Shown: positions 32,580-42,519 of the stretch, piece after piece
Layout: each line of letters starts with the position of its first letter
Numbering within the stretch: the first letter of the stretch is position 1
Source: Tubulanus polymorphus
Taxonomy: Eukaryota > Nemertea > Palaeonemertea > Tubulaniformes > Tubulanidae
Length of the DNA: 64,000 nucleotides
Reading direction: 5' to 3'
Assembly (NCBI RefSeq): GCF_964204645.1
Contig: NC_134025.1
Location: forward strand, 16,646,001-16,710,000
Program-made: the position numbers and the translations under genes
The notes under the pieces: model-generated
Seen by the model: the letters and a program-made list of their open reading frames with translations, nothing else
The model's database searches: none
Told to the model about the DNA's origin: nothing

Positions 32580-33698
32580 TCTATTAAAATACTTGAGTAA
32601 GGCCCTGGCGAGAGAACGTGTCCGTGCACAAATCCGAATGAATAAACTGAAATACCGGATGATAATATTGAAGATAATATATTTTATTTACCTTGAACCT
32701 GAGAATGATTTTCCTAATCCCTATTATATGAATCCCTATCGTTCCGAAGCTTCTCCTGTCCTGCTGTTGACACTCGTCTTACTAAGGTACAGATTCTCCC
32801 GATTGACTGCTCTCTCAAGATGCGGGTCCCTTTTATAGAAAGAATCGGCATTCTTAAAATACCGACTCTCCCACTCGACTTTTGGCAAGGAGCAGCAACC
32901 TTACTGTCATGACTGTTTTGGTCATATAGAATTTGGCCTTAATGATTCGCTGATCTAAAATTATTTTCAAAACTGATTTGCTAAACTAACTTTTTCCTTC
33001 CAACCCTCCTGTCATGACGCGTTGTGATTTACTCACTCCTTGCTAGTCGTTGTTGAGAGAGCAGCTATTGTCTGTGAATTACCAACGAGCGCATACAGAC
33101 AACAGAAACTTCAGACAGCTAGTTTTAACATTTAACACAAATTAATTTTTCTAAAACATTAGCGGTTATTAACAATTTGTTCTTAAACAACATCTAGATT
33201 ACTCAAATTAAATATCTTTTCAAAACTTTGTTTTCTTTTCTAATTACAGTACAAATTCATTGTTTCTTTTTTAATTATTATAATTAACTACGATTTGGAA
33301 TACATTGTGATTGATTATCAATTCTTAAATTATTTGAAATACTTATACTAATTATTTTATCTACAATTTAACTAATTCTATTTTAATACAGGATAAGCAA
33401 AACAACCACATCTTCCTAAACTTCCGGTTTTTCCTTTTACGGAAAGTAGCCGGGAATATCATCAAGTATCAGCGTGATCCCTTCACGAGCCTCATTATAA
33501 ATACACTCCATTGTTCCGACCCAACCAAATATGGTTCCAACTATTTAAAAGTTTTATATAAAGATTTTCTGAATGTTTGCCAGATCTCACAGCAGAAGAA
33601 CCGAGAAAGAATTGTTGTTTATAGACTGATTTATGGTTTGCGTTGGTAGATGAAAGCATCAAACAAGAACTTTCGTAATTCTTACTACTAGTACGTTC
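32580..33698. other. non-coding insertion or intron
   Basis: No gene. It lies between the zinc-finger exon and the last transposase exon. It includes TTTTATAGAAAG near 32831 and AT-rich text from 33120 on. It could contain a solo LTR or simply a long intron; I see no clear terminal repeats. Confidence 0.35.
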
Positions 33699-34456
33699 TT
33701 GTCAGACGGCTTTAACGTAACCCCCACGCATACGGAAACAACATTAAGAACATTTCTAACATTTTTCAGTTACTACGAAAATCTAGCTGTGGATCACAAG
33801 TCTTGTGATATCTTAAATGAACTCTATAAAAACATGTTCGATCAAACAGGAGCTTGGGCTAGTGGTCAGAACCGCCCAACGGTTGATAAGGCTGTTGACA
33901 TCAAATTGATGATGAAGGAGATCGTTCAGGCAGATGTGTTTAATTTCCGTTCCGAGCGAAAGGTGACAGGGTTTGAACAATTCAAACATCCTATTGACAG
34001 GATAAACCCATCAACTCTTAAGACATGGTTCTGTTCTAAAAAGATAAGAGCAAAAAATGAAATGATTGACGTTGCATAATGTAGAGGCTTTTTTCTGTAT
34101 TTCTTTAAAACAAATCAAAGCTACAAAATTATAAAATGCGATAGTGAACTAATTATATATCAATTATAACCATAGTTAAAAGGACTTGAATTTGCTAGTT
34201 CTGTGAGGAAATACTTCAGTTGAGGATATGTTTCCAACAGCATCCATTCCATTGTTGTTGGTTCTTGTGAATAAGTAAATAATCATAAGATGATGGAGAA
34301 AAGAATTTGGCTTGTGTTAGGGGTACATGAATTTCTAAAACTCATCTCTGCTCAAGTTTCAAGAAAACCTTCACTCATAGATAGGCCCCCTGTGTCATCT
34401 ACCCCTAACATTAATCGGAGATTCTACCATATCCAGAAAGGAAACAATGAAACCTA

Positions 34457-36154
34457 CATGTGAACACCGAAAACTCTATCAATACAGTCCATACAAAAAT
34501 CAGCATGTTCCTCACTCCAAACTTCACATAAATCAATGATATTATCTCTATCTGTAATGTATTGAATGTTTTTTATTATACTATTAATTGATTGGTCAGT
34601 GAAATTTGCTACATGTACCGGTATCAAACTATCCATATCAGAACTTCGATATGACCTTAATAGAGTTTTTAGTCTTTGATCTCGTAATTATTGGGCTCTC
34701 TCACAATTATGAAGTTTTCAGTGGCATTCACTACAGTTGATGGATGAGGATCGCCATCAACTGAGGAACAGTTATCACAACATTCATCACTATTAACTTG
34801 TTGTTTCTGATCAGAATAGTATTTCAACATAATATCTCTCCGACACTGATCAGAACATAGATAACTGCGAATTTCTAAATCCTTAACACTTGACATCTGT
34901 TGTCCATGATAAATAACTAAATGTTCAGAAATAGAACCATCTCGCCCAGCTCTACCCATCTGCTGAACTAAAGTATCCATGTCACGAGCTGGGCCAAAAT
35001 TGATCACTCTGTTGACGCATTTAAAGTTTATGCCCATCCCTGCGGCCGATGTACCGATTAATATTTTAATGTTTCCATCAATCTTTGACATATCTTGACG
35101 GATATATTCCTTCACGCTATCTGGTGTTTTACTATGATACAACGAAAACTGATTAATATCGATCTCAGTCTTAAAAGTTGCATGTAACTCTGCTGTCTCC
35201 TTGATTGTAGTACAGAATATCAATGTTCTACTGAACTCGGCTGGATTTGCAGTGAGCTCATTGATAAGCCAACGAAACATGGAAGCTTTCGACAATTTAC
35301 CTGATTTCTGAAAGTAATGAAAAATATGTGACTCATTTGAAACAAAATCATTTCAATTGGGACATTATAGTAGGATATATGTACACACATAGGTCTAAAT
35401 ATGCAATGCATCTCATAGAATACAGTGCTCCATGAAAATATGTTCTCAAAAATTTTCAGTTGATTAAATATCTCCAGTACCAATTTTGAATTTTTTTTAG
35501 TTGACCAGTACATGGAATGGAATACAGTAGGGCACAGCGACCTTATCTCACCGACTCGACCATACCATTCTCTGAATACTTTTTCACCGTTTTCGCTGTC
35601 TCCCCTGAAAAATTTAAATTTCAAAAGAAAATACCCATTAAAAAGTAGCCCTAATTATAACAATAATGTATCATTATTGTTGATGTAATAAGAAGTATCG
35701 AAATGAGCCTACCAATCTTGTACGACGTGGGCCTCGTCAACTGCTATGACAACAAGATTTTCTTGTAAAATATCCGACATTAACATATTTCTGTATTTGT
35801 CCACACCAAGGATCTGTTCTGGAGAAGCAAACACATACATATACCACCCGGTTATGATATCATTTTCTTCTGATGAGTCCTTCCCAATATATGTGGCACT
35901 AAATCCAAGTCTCTTCAAATATTCGCATTGTTCCTGCATAATGGCTAACAGCGGAGTTATTATCATCACTATAGCGCTTTCCACCGATTCCGAAACATGT
36001 GGTGTGGCTTGATAGATCAACGACTTCCCGCCTCCTGTTCTAGTACTAACAAAAACATCCTTCTTATCAAAATAAAGGGCATGTATGGCTTTTTTTGAAG
36101 GTCCGTCAATTTTTCGATGTTAAAACGCCGTAGAATATTCTGGTAGATGTCCAT
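34457..36154 (-). pseudogene. RecQ-like SF2 helicase of the transposon
   Basis: Exons on the minus strand. 35713-36154 has Walker A TRTGGGKSLIYQ and DEAH box VIAVDEAHVV. A short exon lies near 35500-35607 (GDSENGEKVFREWYG). 34669-35300 has LIFCTTIKETAEL, LIGTSAAGMGIN and motif VI QMGRAGRDG, with a Cys-rich RecQ zinc region (CSDQCRR, CCDNC). A C-terminal extension lies at 34457-34650. Frameshifts near 36085 (A-run) and 34668 break it. It would unwind DNA during transposition, by analogy with other helicase-bearing transposons. Confidence 0.75.
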
Positions 36155-36384
36155 TTCAATGATTTTGAAGATTGATTAGTAAAAAGATTCGGAGATTCCC
36201 CCAAATTATGCGAAAATACTTCCTTGTTCGCTAAAACGTTCGCTGATTGGTCCATTTAACGGGAATTCCAACAGAAGCCTAATGTCGTTTGTTACAAGCG
36301 CTGTGATTGGTACGACCTGATTCTGGTCGGCTAGTAACGACTCTAACGACTCGTGAGGTCAAGGGGTTCGGGGAACAGCTTTAG

Positions 36385-36419
36385 CGTAGTGGGTTCGAAT
36401 CCCTTGACGGGTGAAGATG
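36385..36419. repeat. right TIR of helicase transposon (B-box-like)
   Basis: It ends ...TTGACGGGTGAAGATG, followed by the GGCGTCCTC duplication (36420-36428). It contains TAGCGTAGTGG directly followed by GTTCGAATCCC, resembling pol III A-box and B-box strings. Confidence 0.7.
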
Positions 36420-36428
36420 GGCGTCCTC

Positions 36429-37185
36429 GAATAGGGCCAAGAATTGTGTCTGAGCGTCAAACGCGGTACTGGTGTCACCGACGATGACGTTTCGAGTTTG
36501 TGCTTGGGCTCCTAGGATGCAGTAAACGTACACCCGAATGGAGTCGTTCAGGCGTTCCACCCCGGTTTTGGTCAGACCGTGACCTTCGGGTGCCACGAAG
36601 TTAACCCACCCTTTTTCGTTCAGGTACTGTTTCGTGTACAGCGTGCCCAGATCGCCTGCTTCTCCGATCCAATACCTAAAGTCAGTGTTTTGGGGGACAT
36701 TGAATTCGCCGCAGATACGTTCAAACGCTAGTTCGTTCACGGGATTATCGAGCATGTTAAAAACCGTTGTTGGCTGGTACGGGACATTTCATCTCCGATA
36801 GGATCTTCCTCGTTTGAAAATAAACGTGAAATCGGAACAAACTGGTTACCAACGGAGAGGAGTTGTTCATGTGGTTCTTCCAGGAGACCCCGCAACCGCT
36901 TGTGGCGCACTAAATGGCAAAGTTGAGTTGGTTCTGCCAGAACTTCATGTTTGACGTGCGCCTCCAAACTCGAAACTCGCCGAGATTGTAAAAGCGGATC
37001 GGGTAAATCCTGAATATGTCCGGTACAGTTGTCTGAAAGTGATCGTCAACCCTACTCGACAATTGTATCCTCAACGACGTCAAAGCTTTGTGAATGTCAC
37101 CTCTGTAGTCGAGCTTGTCTTTGAATGGTACCACCGGTACGGAGTAACGCGACGATGGATCGTACACAAATTCTGGTGGAAACAT
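36429..37185 (-). pseudogene. conserved Polinton virion protein, 5' part
   Basis: Start chosen at 37185 (MFPPEFVYDP) to match element B's homologue. It shows SNMKFWQNQLNFA, the IRVYVYCILGAQAQTR block and QTQFLALFEDA up to the transposon insertion. A deletion of about 70 residues and a frameshift lie near 36760-36910. The continuation is at 25105-24677, where the frame is kept. The protein family (about 450 residues, C-terminal anchor) is conserved in A/B-type and C-type Polintons, so probably a capsid-associated protein, but I know no proven function. Confidence 0.75.
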
Positions 37186-37213
37186 TTCCTGCGGTATATA
37201 TAGTAGAGACAAA

Positions 37214-37582
37214 ATGCATCCTGTGAGTTACTTGAGAGTATGGTATGCTACCGGGCAGCCTATTCAAGACAACGATCTCAGCAGAAAACTGAAAGGGAAT
37301 GTGGTCGCAGGCATTGAACGATACAGTTTGCAGTGCATGGCTCTGTCCGTCTTCGCCTGGGAGGAAATAAATCGGGAAGCGATTTGGAAGGAGATGTTCA
37401 CCGACAACCGCGTAAACTGGGGTCGAATAGTCACGTTAATCGCATTCGCTAGCTATCTGGCTAAGCATTTCTTCCGAGTCACCGATTACGTCGAAGAGAT
37501 CGCGTTTAGAACGAGGGAGTTCTTTAACGACAATCTCGCATACTGGGTTATCGAGCAAGGTAGCTGGTCAGAATTACCATGA
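37214..37582 (+). CDS. Bcl-2-like protein
   Basis: 122 residues. A BH1-type motif (VNWGRIVTLIAFASYLAKHF, about residues 67-86) and a BH2-type motif (YWVIEQGSWSEL, about 110-121) are spaced as in Bcl-2 family proteins. No clear BH3/BH4 and no C-terminal membrane anchor is visible, so it is short. The reading frame is intact in an otherwise decayed element. It starts just after TATATAG and ends overlapping the capsid ATG (ATGA). Viral Bcl-2 homologues block apoptosis of the infected cell; that role here is inferred from the family. An ancient host capture is the likely origin. Confidence 0.8.
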   Translation: MHPVSYLRVWYATGQPIQDNDLSRKLKGNVVAGIERYSLQCMALSVFAWEEINREAIWKEMFTDNRVNWGRIVTLIAFASYLAKHFFRVTDYVEEIAFRTREFFNDNLAYWVIEQGSWSELP

Positions 37583-38823
37583 GACGGAAAAGCGAGTTTT
37601 TTCTGGCTTACAGTATAGCTACTATATCTGCATACGGTAAACACTTGAACTCTTCGAGACAAATTCGAACACCGCTAGGTGTCAAGGCGGATCGAGACCA
37701 CGAGGTTATTACCCACAACCCTTCGTCCGTGTCACCGGGGGAAACCCTTTACGTAAGGATACCAAAACTGCAGGTGAACACGCTGCTGGTACCCGGAAGC
37801 TTGAAACTCACGTTCGACCTCAGCAAAGAGGGTCCGGCTAATAACTTCTTCGTGAACAACATTTCGAGGAACCTTATGGCCAGAATCGTTGACAAACTGG
37901 GTGGTGAAATCTTATCGGATTTGAACTACAGCTTCGTCTTCCGGACCTACAAAGATCTGTGGCTTACGGAGAAAAGGCGAAGTAACATGATTCTGGAAGG
38001 AATCGGCAACGAGAACTTGAGGAAACTCAGATCGGATGCAGAAAGCGCCTTGAAAACCAACACCAAGGAAACGATGATCAAGTCGGTGTTTAAGAACAGG
38101 TACGCCATACCCATCGATTTCGAACTGTACACGGACCACGGTCCTTTCTATCCGTTCGCAATCAACGAGGACTGTGTTAGGGAGATCACTTTCAACGAAA
38201 TCAAGTTCACTGTAAACGGGAGTGCGGAGGCATGGGGATACTCCGTGAAAAATATAGCCCTCGAATACGACACCGTGCATTCGGCGGAGCTCGCCAGACA
38301 GATCGAAGCCGACCTGTCCGCCGGGGTAAGCTTCTTGTACGACTACGTCACGTTCTTCAGGAGTCAATCCACGGGAACCTCGACAATTCTGAACGTAAAC
38401 GTTAACGTTAACAACGGGCAGTACGATTCCGAAGCCACCTCGTTTCAGAACCCAAACATCAAGAACGTCGATGTCACGATCGAAGGAATATCTCACAAAG
38501 TGTACAAGCAAGGACTGAAACCTTACCAACAATGGGAAGAGTGCAGAAGATTTCTGATGCCAGAATCGGCCAAAGAAACCGACGAGTCGCACATAGACGA
38601 GTTCTCGTTCTTCGTCGACGACAAATACGCATTGTGGATCGATCTCAGAAGCACAGACGACAACTCGCTTCACGGATCTGGTCTAAGGTTGGTCAACACA
38701 AAGGACGGCGTTCAGTTAGCCATCACCCGTACCAGCACAACGGAGTACACGATGTTCATTTACGTCGTAGCCGACACCCAAGTAAACATCCAGAACAATC
38801 AATTAAAGGCGATTCTGTTCTAA
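37579..38823 (+). CDS. major capsid protein candidate
   Basis: An intact 414-residue ORF. Conserved landmarks shared with element B (55911-57021): VITHNPSSVSPGETLYVRIP near residue 48, YKDLWLTEKRRSNMI near 128, PIDFELYTDHGPFYPFAI, IALEYDT, VDVTIEGISHKVYKQG, DKYALWIDLRSTDDNSLHGSG and VADTQVNIQN near the end. The beta-rich pattern and position before the ATPase fit the Polinton/adintovirus hexon-type capsid protein, but it is shorter than many double jelly-roll capsids, so the call rests on context. The true start may be downstream of the first ATG. Confidence 0.6.
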   Translation: MRRKSEFFLAYSIATISAYGKHLNSSRQIRTPLGVKADRDHEVITHNPSSVSPGETLYVRIPKLQVNTLLVPGSLKLTFDLSKEGPANNFFVNNISRNLMARIVDKLGGEILSDLNYSFVFRTYKDLWLTEKRRSNMILEGIGNENLRKLRSDAESALKTNTKETMIKSVFKNRYAIPIDFELYTDHGPFYPFAINEDCVREITFNEIKFTVNGSAEAWGYSVKNIALEYDTVHSAELARQIEADLSAGVSFLYDYVTFFRSQSTGTSTILNVNVNVNNGQYDSEATSFQNPNIKNVDVTIEGISHKVYKQGLKPYQQWEECRRFLMPESAKETDESHIDEFSFFVDDKYALWIDLRSTDDNSLHGSGLRLVNTKDGVQLAITRTSTTEYTMFIYVVADTQVNIQNNQLKAILF

Positions 38824-38835
38824 TGTATAGCGGAG

Positions 38836-39447
38836 ATGGATAGGCTTTGGTTACAGCCCCCGTTCAACATGATTGTGTCGGGGCAAACGAACTGCGGAAA
38901 AACGCACTACGTCCTCGACCTCCTACAATCTGTCTATCGCGGCAAATTCCACAATATAGTGATTTTCTGCCCGACTTTCCTCGAGAACACCACCTACGAT
39001 AGATCGTTTGTGATGAAGGACCCCAATATCTTCGTCATGAACCCGGATTCGGTGTTAAACGACCTAGACGGTTTGCTTTCCACGTGCACCAAAGTATACG
39101 GCGATCCTCATTGTCAAACTCTGTTTCTTATAGACGACTGCGCCAACTTGAGGGATACTAAAACCAAGTCGTCCGAATTGACGAAACTCGCGTTCTCGGG
39201 CCGTCATCTGAATATCTCAGTGTGGGTGCTCACTCAAAAATAGAACGCCGTTGTGAAATTCCGAGAAAACCTGAGAATGTTAGTCCTGTACCACCAAAAA
39301 GACGAGGATGGTTTAAAGGATGCTCTGCTTGAAAACAACATCGTCCCGAAAACCAAAAGGGAACGTGTGATCGCAGATCTCTCTGCTAGGAATCGGGCCC
39401 GTCTCGTCATGCGTCTCGAGTATCCATTCGCCTACGGGGTATTCTAA
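38836..39447 (+). pseudogene. packaging ATPase of element C
   Basis: Homologue of the element A ATPase. Walker A is SGQTNCGKTHY (residues 15-25) and Walker B is LFLIDDCAN. It then has AFSGRHLNISVWVLTQ and, after a single in-frame TAG at 39241, KFRENLRMLVLYH to the C-terminus. About 203 codons in total. It begins 12 bases after the capsid stop, behind TATAGCGGAG. One point mutation has inactivated it. Confidence 0.85.
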
Positions 39448-39474
39448 ATTTTGGACGACTAACATATAGCGAAC

Positions 39475-39908
39475 ATGGACGAAGTCTACGACGAATTACT
39501 GAGTGACATTGGGTTGGATGTAGAATCACCCGAAGACGACGAGTCGGAAGGGCGCAGGCAGCTACTTGTCGGGCTTTCTCAGAGCGGGTTGCTCGCAAAA
39601 ATAGAGTACGAAAACCGTTACTCCGCCGCGGTTTCCGACAGTCTGATCAACAGCATGCTGTACGGTTATTCCTCTGCAAGTGGTTCAGACCTAACGTAAA
39701 CGCAGAACAGCTAAACAAGGAGTTGACTGAAAACTTTGTTATCACCGCCGAGACGAAAAACCAGCTCGGCCATCTGGGTAGGATTCTGAAGACTCCCATA
39801 CTCGCAATCGCGAACGTGGCGGTAATCACCGGGAAGAATATGGCAGATTCTGAGGAAAGTGACTTGTCCACTTGTCCGCAAGTAACTAGTCCACTTGCCG
39901 ATAAGTAA
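39475..39908 (+). pseudogene. conserved Polinton membrane protein (C copy)
   Basis: The N-terminal acidic region (DELLSDIGLDVESPEDD) and IEYENRYSAAVSDSLI lie in one frame. After a one-base shift near 39680 it continues with NAEQLNKELTEN and a hydrophobic ILAIANVAVITG end. It aligns with element A 2247-2849. The tail is altered by about three 24-30-bp repeats (39858-39930, ACTTGTCCACTTG). Its start is preceded by ATATAGCGAAC. Confidence 0.65.
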
Positions 39909-39955
39909 CTTGTCCACTTTCCCGCAAGTCGTATTTTCCTCTCTTGCATATAGGG

Positions 39956-40186
39956 ATGAAACTTGAACAAGTGGAACAAGTGACGACTAACCCGCATAAA
40001 CAAAAGTCCCCTGGTCGAGTCGCATGGGGCAAAAAGCTTGCCGAAATTAGTAGGCAGCAGCGAGCCTCGAAGAAAACGGCTGCCCCGATTGTCGGTTCCG
40101 ACAACGAAAACAGAGCCCAGTCAAAACACCTGCAAGTGTGGATCGCGATAGGCGGGTTGTTAGTGGGCCTCGGAGCTCTATACTAG
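39956..40186 (+). CDS. small basic membrane protein (C copy)
   Basis: 77 residues, intact. Basic core GRVAWGKKLAEISRQQRASK, then a hydrophobic C-terminal segment (VWIAIGGLLVGLGALY). It matches element A 1874-2254 and B 59536-59781 in layout. It starts right after CATATAGGG. Possibly a membrane-anchored core protein of the particle; inference. Confidence 0.65.
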   Translation: MKLEQVEQVTTNPHKQKSPGRVAWGKKLAEISRQQRASKKTAAPIVGSDNENRAQSKHLQVWIAIGGLLVGLGALY

Positions 40187-40192
40187 CAGAGA

Positions 40193-41327
40193 ATGGCACT
40201 AAACCAAACCCAGAAACCCGAAGAAAGCACGGAACCAACACCCGAACCTTTGAATTGTCGCCTTGTGGAGATGACCTAAATTTTCTGGTGATAGATATTG
40301 CACGATGGCAACGAATCCAGACTATGGAACAATCGCAAACCTGGATGACATGGAGCGGGCCCTGATGCGCCTGCAACTACGAAAACAAGACGACACCTGG
40401 TTCTTTCAGACGGAACTGAACGGTGATCCAGTTCGGGTGAAACTTACCGGTAGGAGCGGTCAAGTACTCGCCCATAGTACCATCTCGAAAGCGCAAAGGG
40501 GGCTCTGAGTTTTTCCATGCTCTGGGCCCTGACAGACCGGTGAGAATGGAACGAGACCCGTTGGAACCATCTATCGTGGATAGGTGGATAACGAGTTGAG
40601 TTTGCAGCAGGAAATAGAGGACATCGTCAATGACGACAGGGCTCCGCTGAGACCAGAAGACAGACGTGAACTCCGTGGGGTAGCTACTACTTTGGTTTCT
40701 ACGTCCAGCAAAATTAAGTCAGCAGCTGTAAACGTGGAATGGGCCCAACGAGAACTTGAAAAGGCTCAGAAAGAGCGCGATGACGCGGTGTCCGAACAAG
40801 ACATCCGATACTGGGACGACGAAGTAGAAAGGTTCGAAGCTCAGGAAGCAATATACAGGCGGACCTACGAGGCTCTACGGCAAGGGGAGACTTCTCAGAT
40901 CGAGACGTTGAAGAGGCTTCTGAAGAACGAAGATAATCGGCCCCTCGGCGTAAAGATCCGGGAGTTGTTCAAACAGGAAGGGATTACGTTGGTGAGCGTT
41001 GTCATGGCCGTCGTTATGACTATCACGAGCATCGGGCTCGCAATCGCGAACGGGCTCAAAAGCGTAGTAACACCCAGTCCGCCGGTTGGACCGGGAAAAG
41101 AACCCAAGTCCAGGATTCAAGAAGCTCTGAAACAGTTCGCGGCGTTTCTTATATATCTCGCAGGGAAAGGAGCTGCCGCGTTGCCGGGAATGATCGGAAC
41201 GGTGGTTAGCTTCCTGTTGAGGAAAGCCGGAGAAGTCGTCGGATTCGTAGCCGAGCACTTGGTGTTGTTGTTTATCGCTGCAGTCGGTCTGTCTTTCCAA
41301 GTCCTGAGCAGGAAATTTTCGCGTTAG
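40193..41327 (+). pseudogene. coiled-coil and membrane virion protein (C copy)
   Basis: Starts near 40193 with Pro/Glu-rich text, then ALMRLQLRKQDDTWFF (from 40305), then after frameshifts near 40290 and 40510 a charged coiled coil (ERELEKAQKERDD region), a hydrophobic block (SVVMAVVMTITSIGLAIANG), a Pro-rich spacer, and a C-terminal hydrophobic helix-rich region (ALPGMIGTVVSFLLRKAGEV, VLLFIAAVGLSFQV). Element B 54455-55890 has the same order. Probably a virion protein that embeds in or remodels membranes; no known function. Confidence 0.6.
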
Positions 41328-41338
41328 ATATAGGAAGG

Positions 41339-42057
41339 ATGTTAGTCATCCACTGTTACGGTAAGGATCCGACCGTGCGTCTAAAAACGCATCTCGACAC
41401 GGCTGGCTTCAAAACTGTGGCCTTAAGACGTGCTGTCATTCCTCTGGCTTACTTCAACGTTTCCGACAAACTGAACAACCACAGGTTTCGCTACATGACC
41501 GGAGAAAGGGTGGACGAGCACCAACAAAAAGTGTTCAACTTGATTATCAGGAATGGACTTAACACGGTTGAGAGTTTGAAAGACGAAATTCAGCGAGTCA
41601 TAACCCGAAACGGTCACAAACCGGGCTTCATTAACATAGCCTACGTGGAGGCGAGGGGGCGCATCGAACTCAACGTCAAAAAACCGTACCGAGTGCTCTT
41701 CAGCGGCTCCAACACCGATCTGTTGGGAGTCCCGGAAGGATATTACCCAAACGTCGAAGGTAAAGAGGTTAGCGTAAGGGGTACGAAAGAATGTAGGTTT
41801 ACCAGGCATACGGAATACCGCGTAACGTGCAATCTCGTTGACGAATCGAGAAACTTCCTAAACGGGGTGCCCTCGGACCTGATCGCCATTTTACATCCGA
41901 AAGCAGGTCAATACGGCGACTCATTCGAGTACGTTTACGGGTACCGATACCAATTAAGGAAGGCGGCTTCGCCGACGTAGTGGTCAAGGTTTTCAATCAG
42001 GACATGGATGAGATTCGATTCCAAGAACCGCTCCAAATTTTGCTCGCATTAGAATAG
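41339..42057 (+). pseudogene. penton-like / minor capsid candidate (C copy)
   Basis: A long ORF to 41980 plus a shifted 3' tail to 42057 (VVKVFNQDMDEIRFQEP). Blocks ELNVKKPYRVLFSGSNTDLL and the closing FEYVYGYRYQ can be aligned with element B 50842-51601 (LVIRCRE end). About 240 residues, beta-rich. Position next to other virion genes suggests the penton or another minor capsid protein, but I cannot prove the fold. Starts behind GATATAGGAAGG. Confidence 0.4.
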
Positions 42058-42059
42058 AG

Positions 42060-42518
42060 ATGAACTTGTACAGGGGATAAGGGAAAACGCAGTCAACCAC
42101 AAAACCTGTGATAACCGTTTGGGCCGAGGAAAAAGGACCCCTCGGTGAGGGCTCTTACGAGTTCTCGTACGGTGATGGGTCGCGATCCCAGTACGCGGGC
42201 TACACGATGATGTGTCCGGGGAGAGTGCTAAAAATGGGCCTCTCCGGTGTTGACTTGACAACTAATACCACAGTAGTGTTGACCGTCAACAGGGTGGAAA
42301 AAGGAGAAATCACGAAAGAGGCTCGGCTTTTACAAGGCCCGATCAAACCCCAAGGTAAAGGAGTCTTCCAAGCCGCGGTCAAAACGTTCTCTCCACCAGT
42401 CGAATTGGCCGAGGGCGACGTCATCAATTTCAAGTCGTCGAGATCGCCCGCTACTCGAGCAATAGCTACGATAGCTTCACTCCTCATCGAGCTCGACATT
42501 TTCCCGCATAGTATATAG
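42060..42518 (+). pseudogene. fibre-like beta protein candidate
   Basis: After a short shifted start (ATG 42060, indel near 42078) an open frame encodes ITVWAEEKGPLGEGSYEFSY, GYTMMCPGRVLKMGLS and VELAEGDVINFKSS...SLLIELDI. The beta-strand pattern with G-rich turns resembles trimeric fibre or knob heads. No counterpart is clear in element B, where 51618-52086 occupies the matching place. Function inferred only from pattern and position. Confidence 0.4.
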
Positions 42519-42519
42519 C

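Larger units (their letters stand above)
25223..34079 (+). pseudogene. DUF6589-type transposase, multi-exon
   Basis: Likely exons: 25223-25635, 26001-26072, 26225-26363 continuing at 28756-29050, 29291-30432, 31441-31562, 31804-32071, 32302-32573 and 33699-34079, with GT/AG borders at most. The start has a Cys/His motif (CFICDAICPPGK). The core has FEIYGDNLDLTISP...SIHWFLLLAA, a GGD block near 30297 followed by ERAYTAQLAMLNG, and RPEGLHRIMNL. A C2H2 finger (CLCGRKYKLTSNLRKHLTEIH) is at 32305-32370. Breaks: a shift in an A-run near 25420, a nested element at 26364, stops at 29052 and 30308. It would be the transposase of the enclosing element. Confidence 0.65.
25106..36419 (+). mobile_element. 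helicase-bearing DNA transposon (AcademH-like candidate)
   Basis: An 11.3-kb insertion bounded by imperfect TIRs (CATCCTCGCTTGCCAGGGGT at the left; CATCTTCACCCGTCAAGGGA as the complement of the right) and a perfect 9-bp duplication GGCGTCCTC (25097-25105, 36420-36428). It encodes a spliced DUF6589-type transposase on the plus strand and a RecQ-like helicase on the minus strand, convergent. A DDE-type transposase with an SF2 helicase points to the AcademH lineage, but I could not compare sequences. It contains a nested TIR element and a Helitron end. Confidence 0.7.

Noticed and set aside
36385-36419. A tRNA gene
   Set aside because: Only B-box-like and A-box-like strings, side by side; no cloverleaf with anticodon arm.
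37912-38673. 253-codon frame antisense to the capsid gene
   Set aside because: A shadow of the conserved capsid ORF; the plus-strand reading is supported by homology with element B.
41423-41809. Antisense frame over the penton-like gene
   Set aside because: A shadow of the plus-strand ORF.
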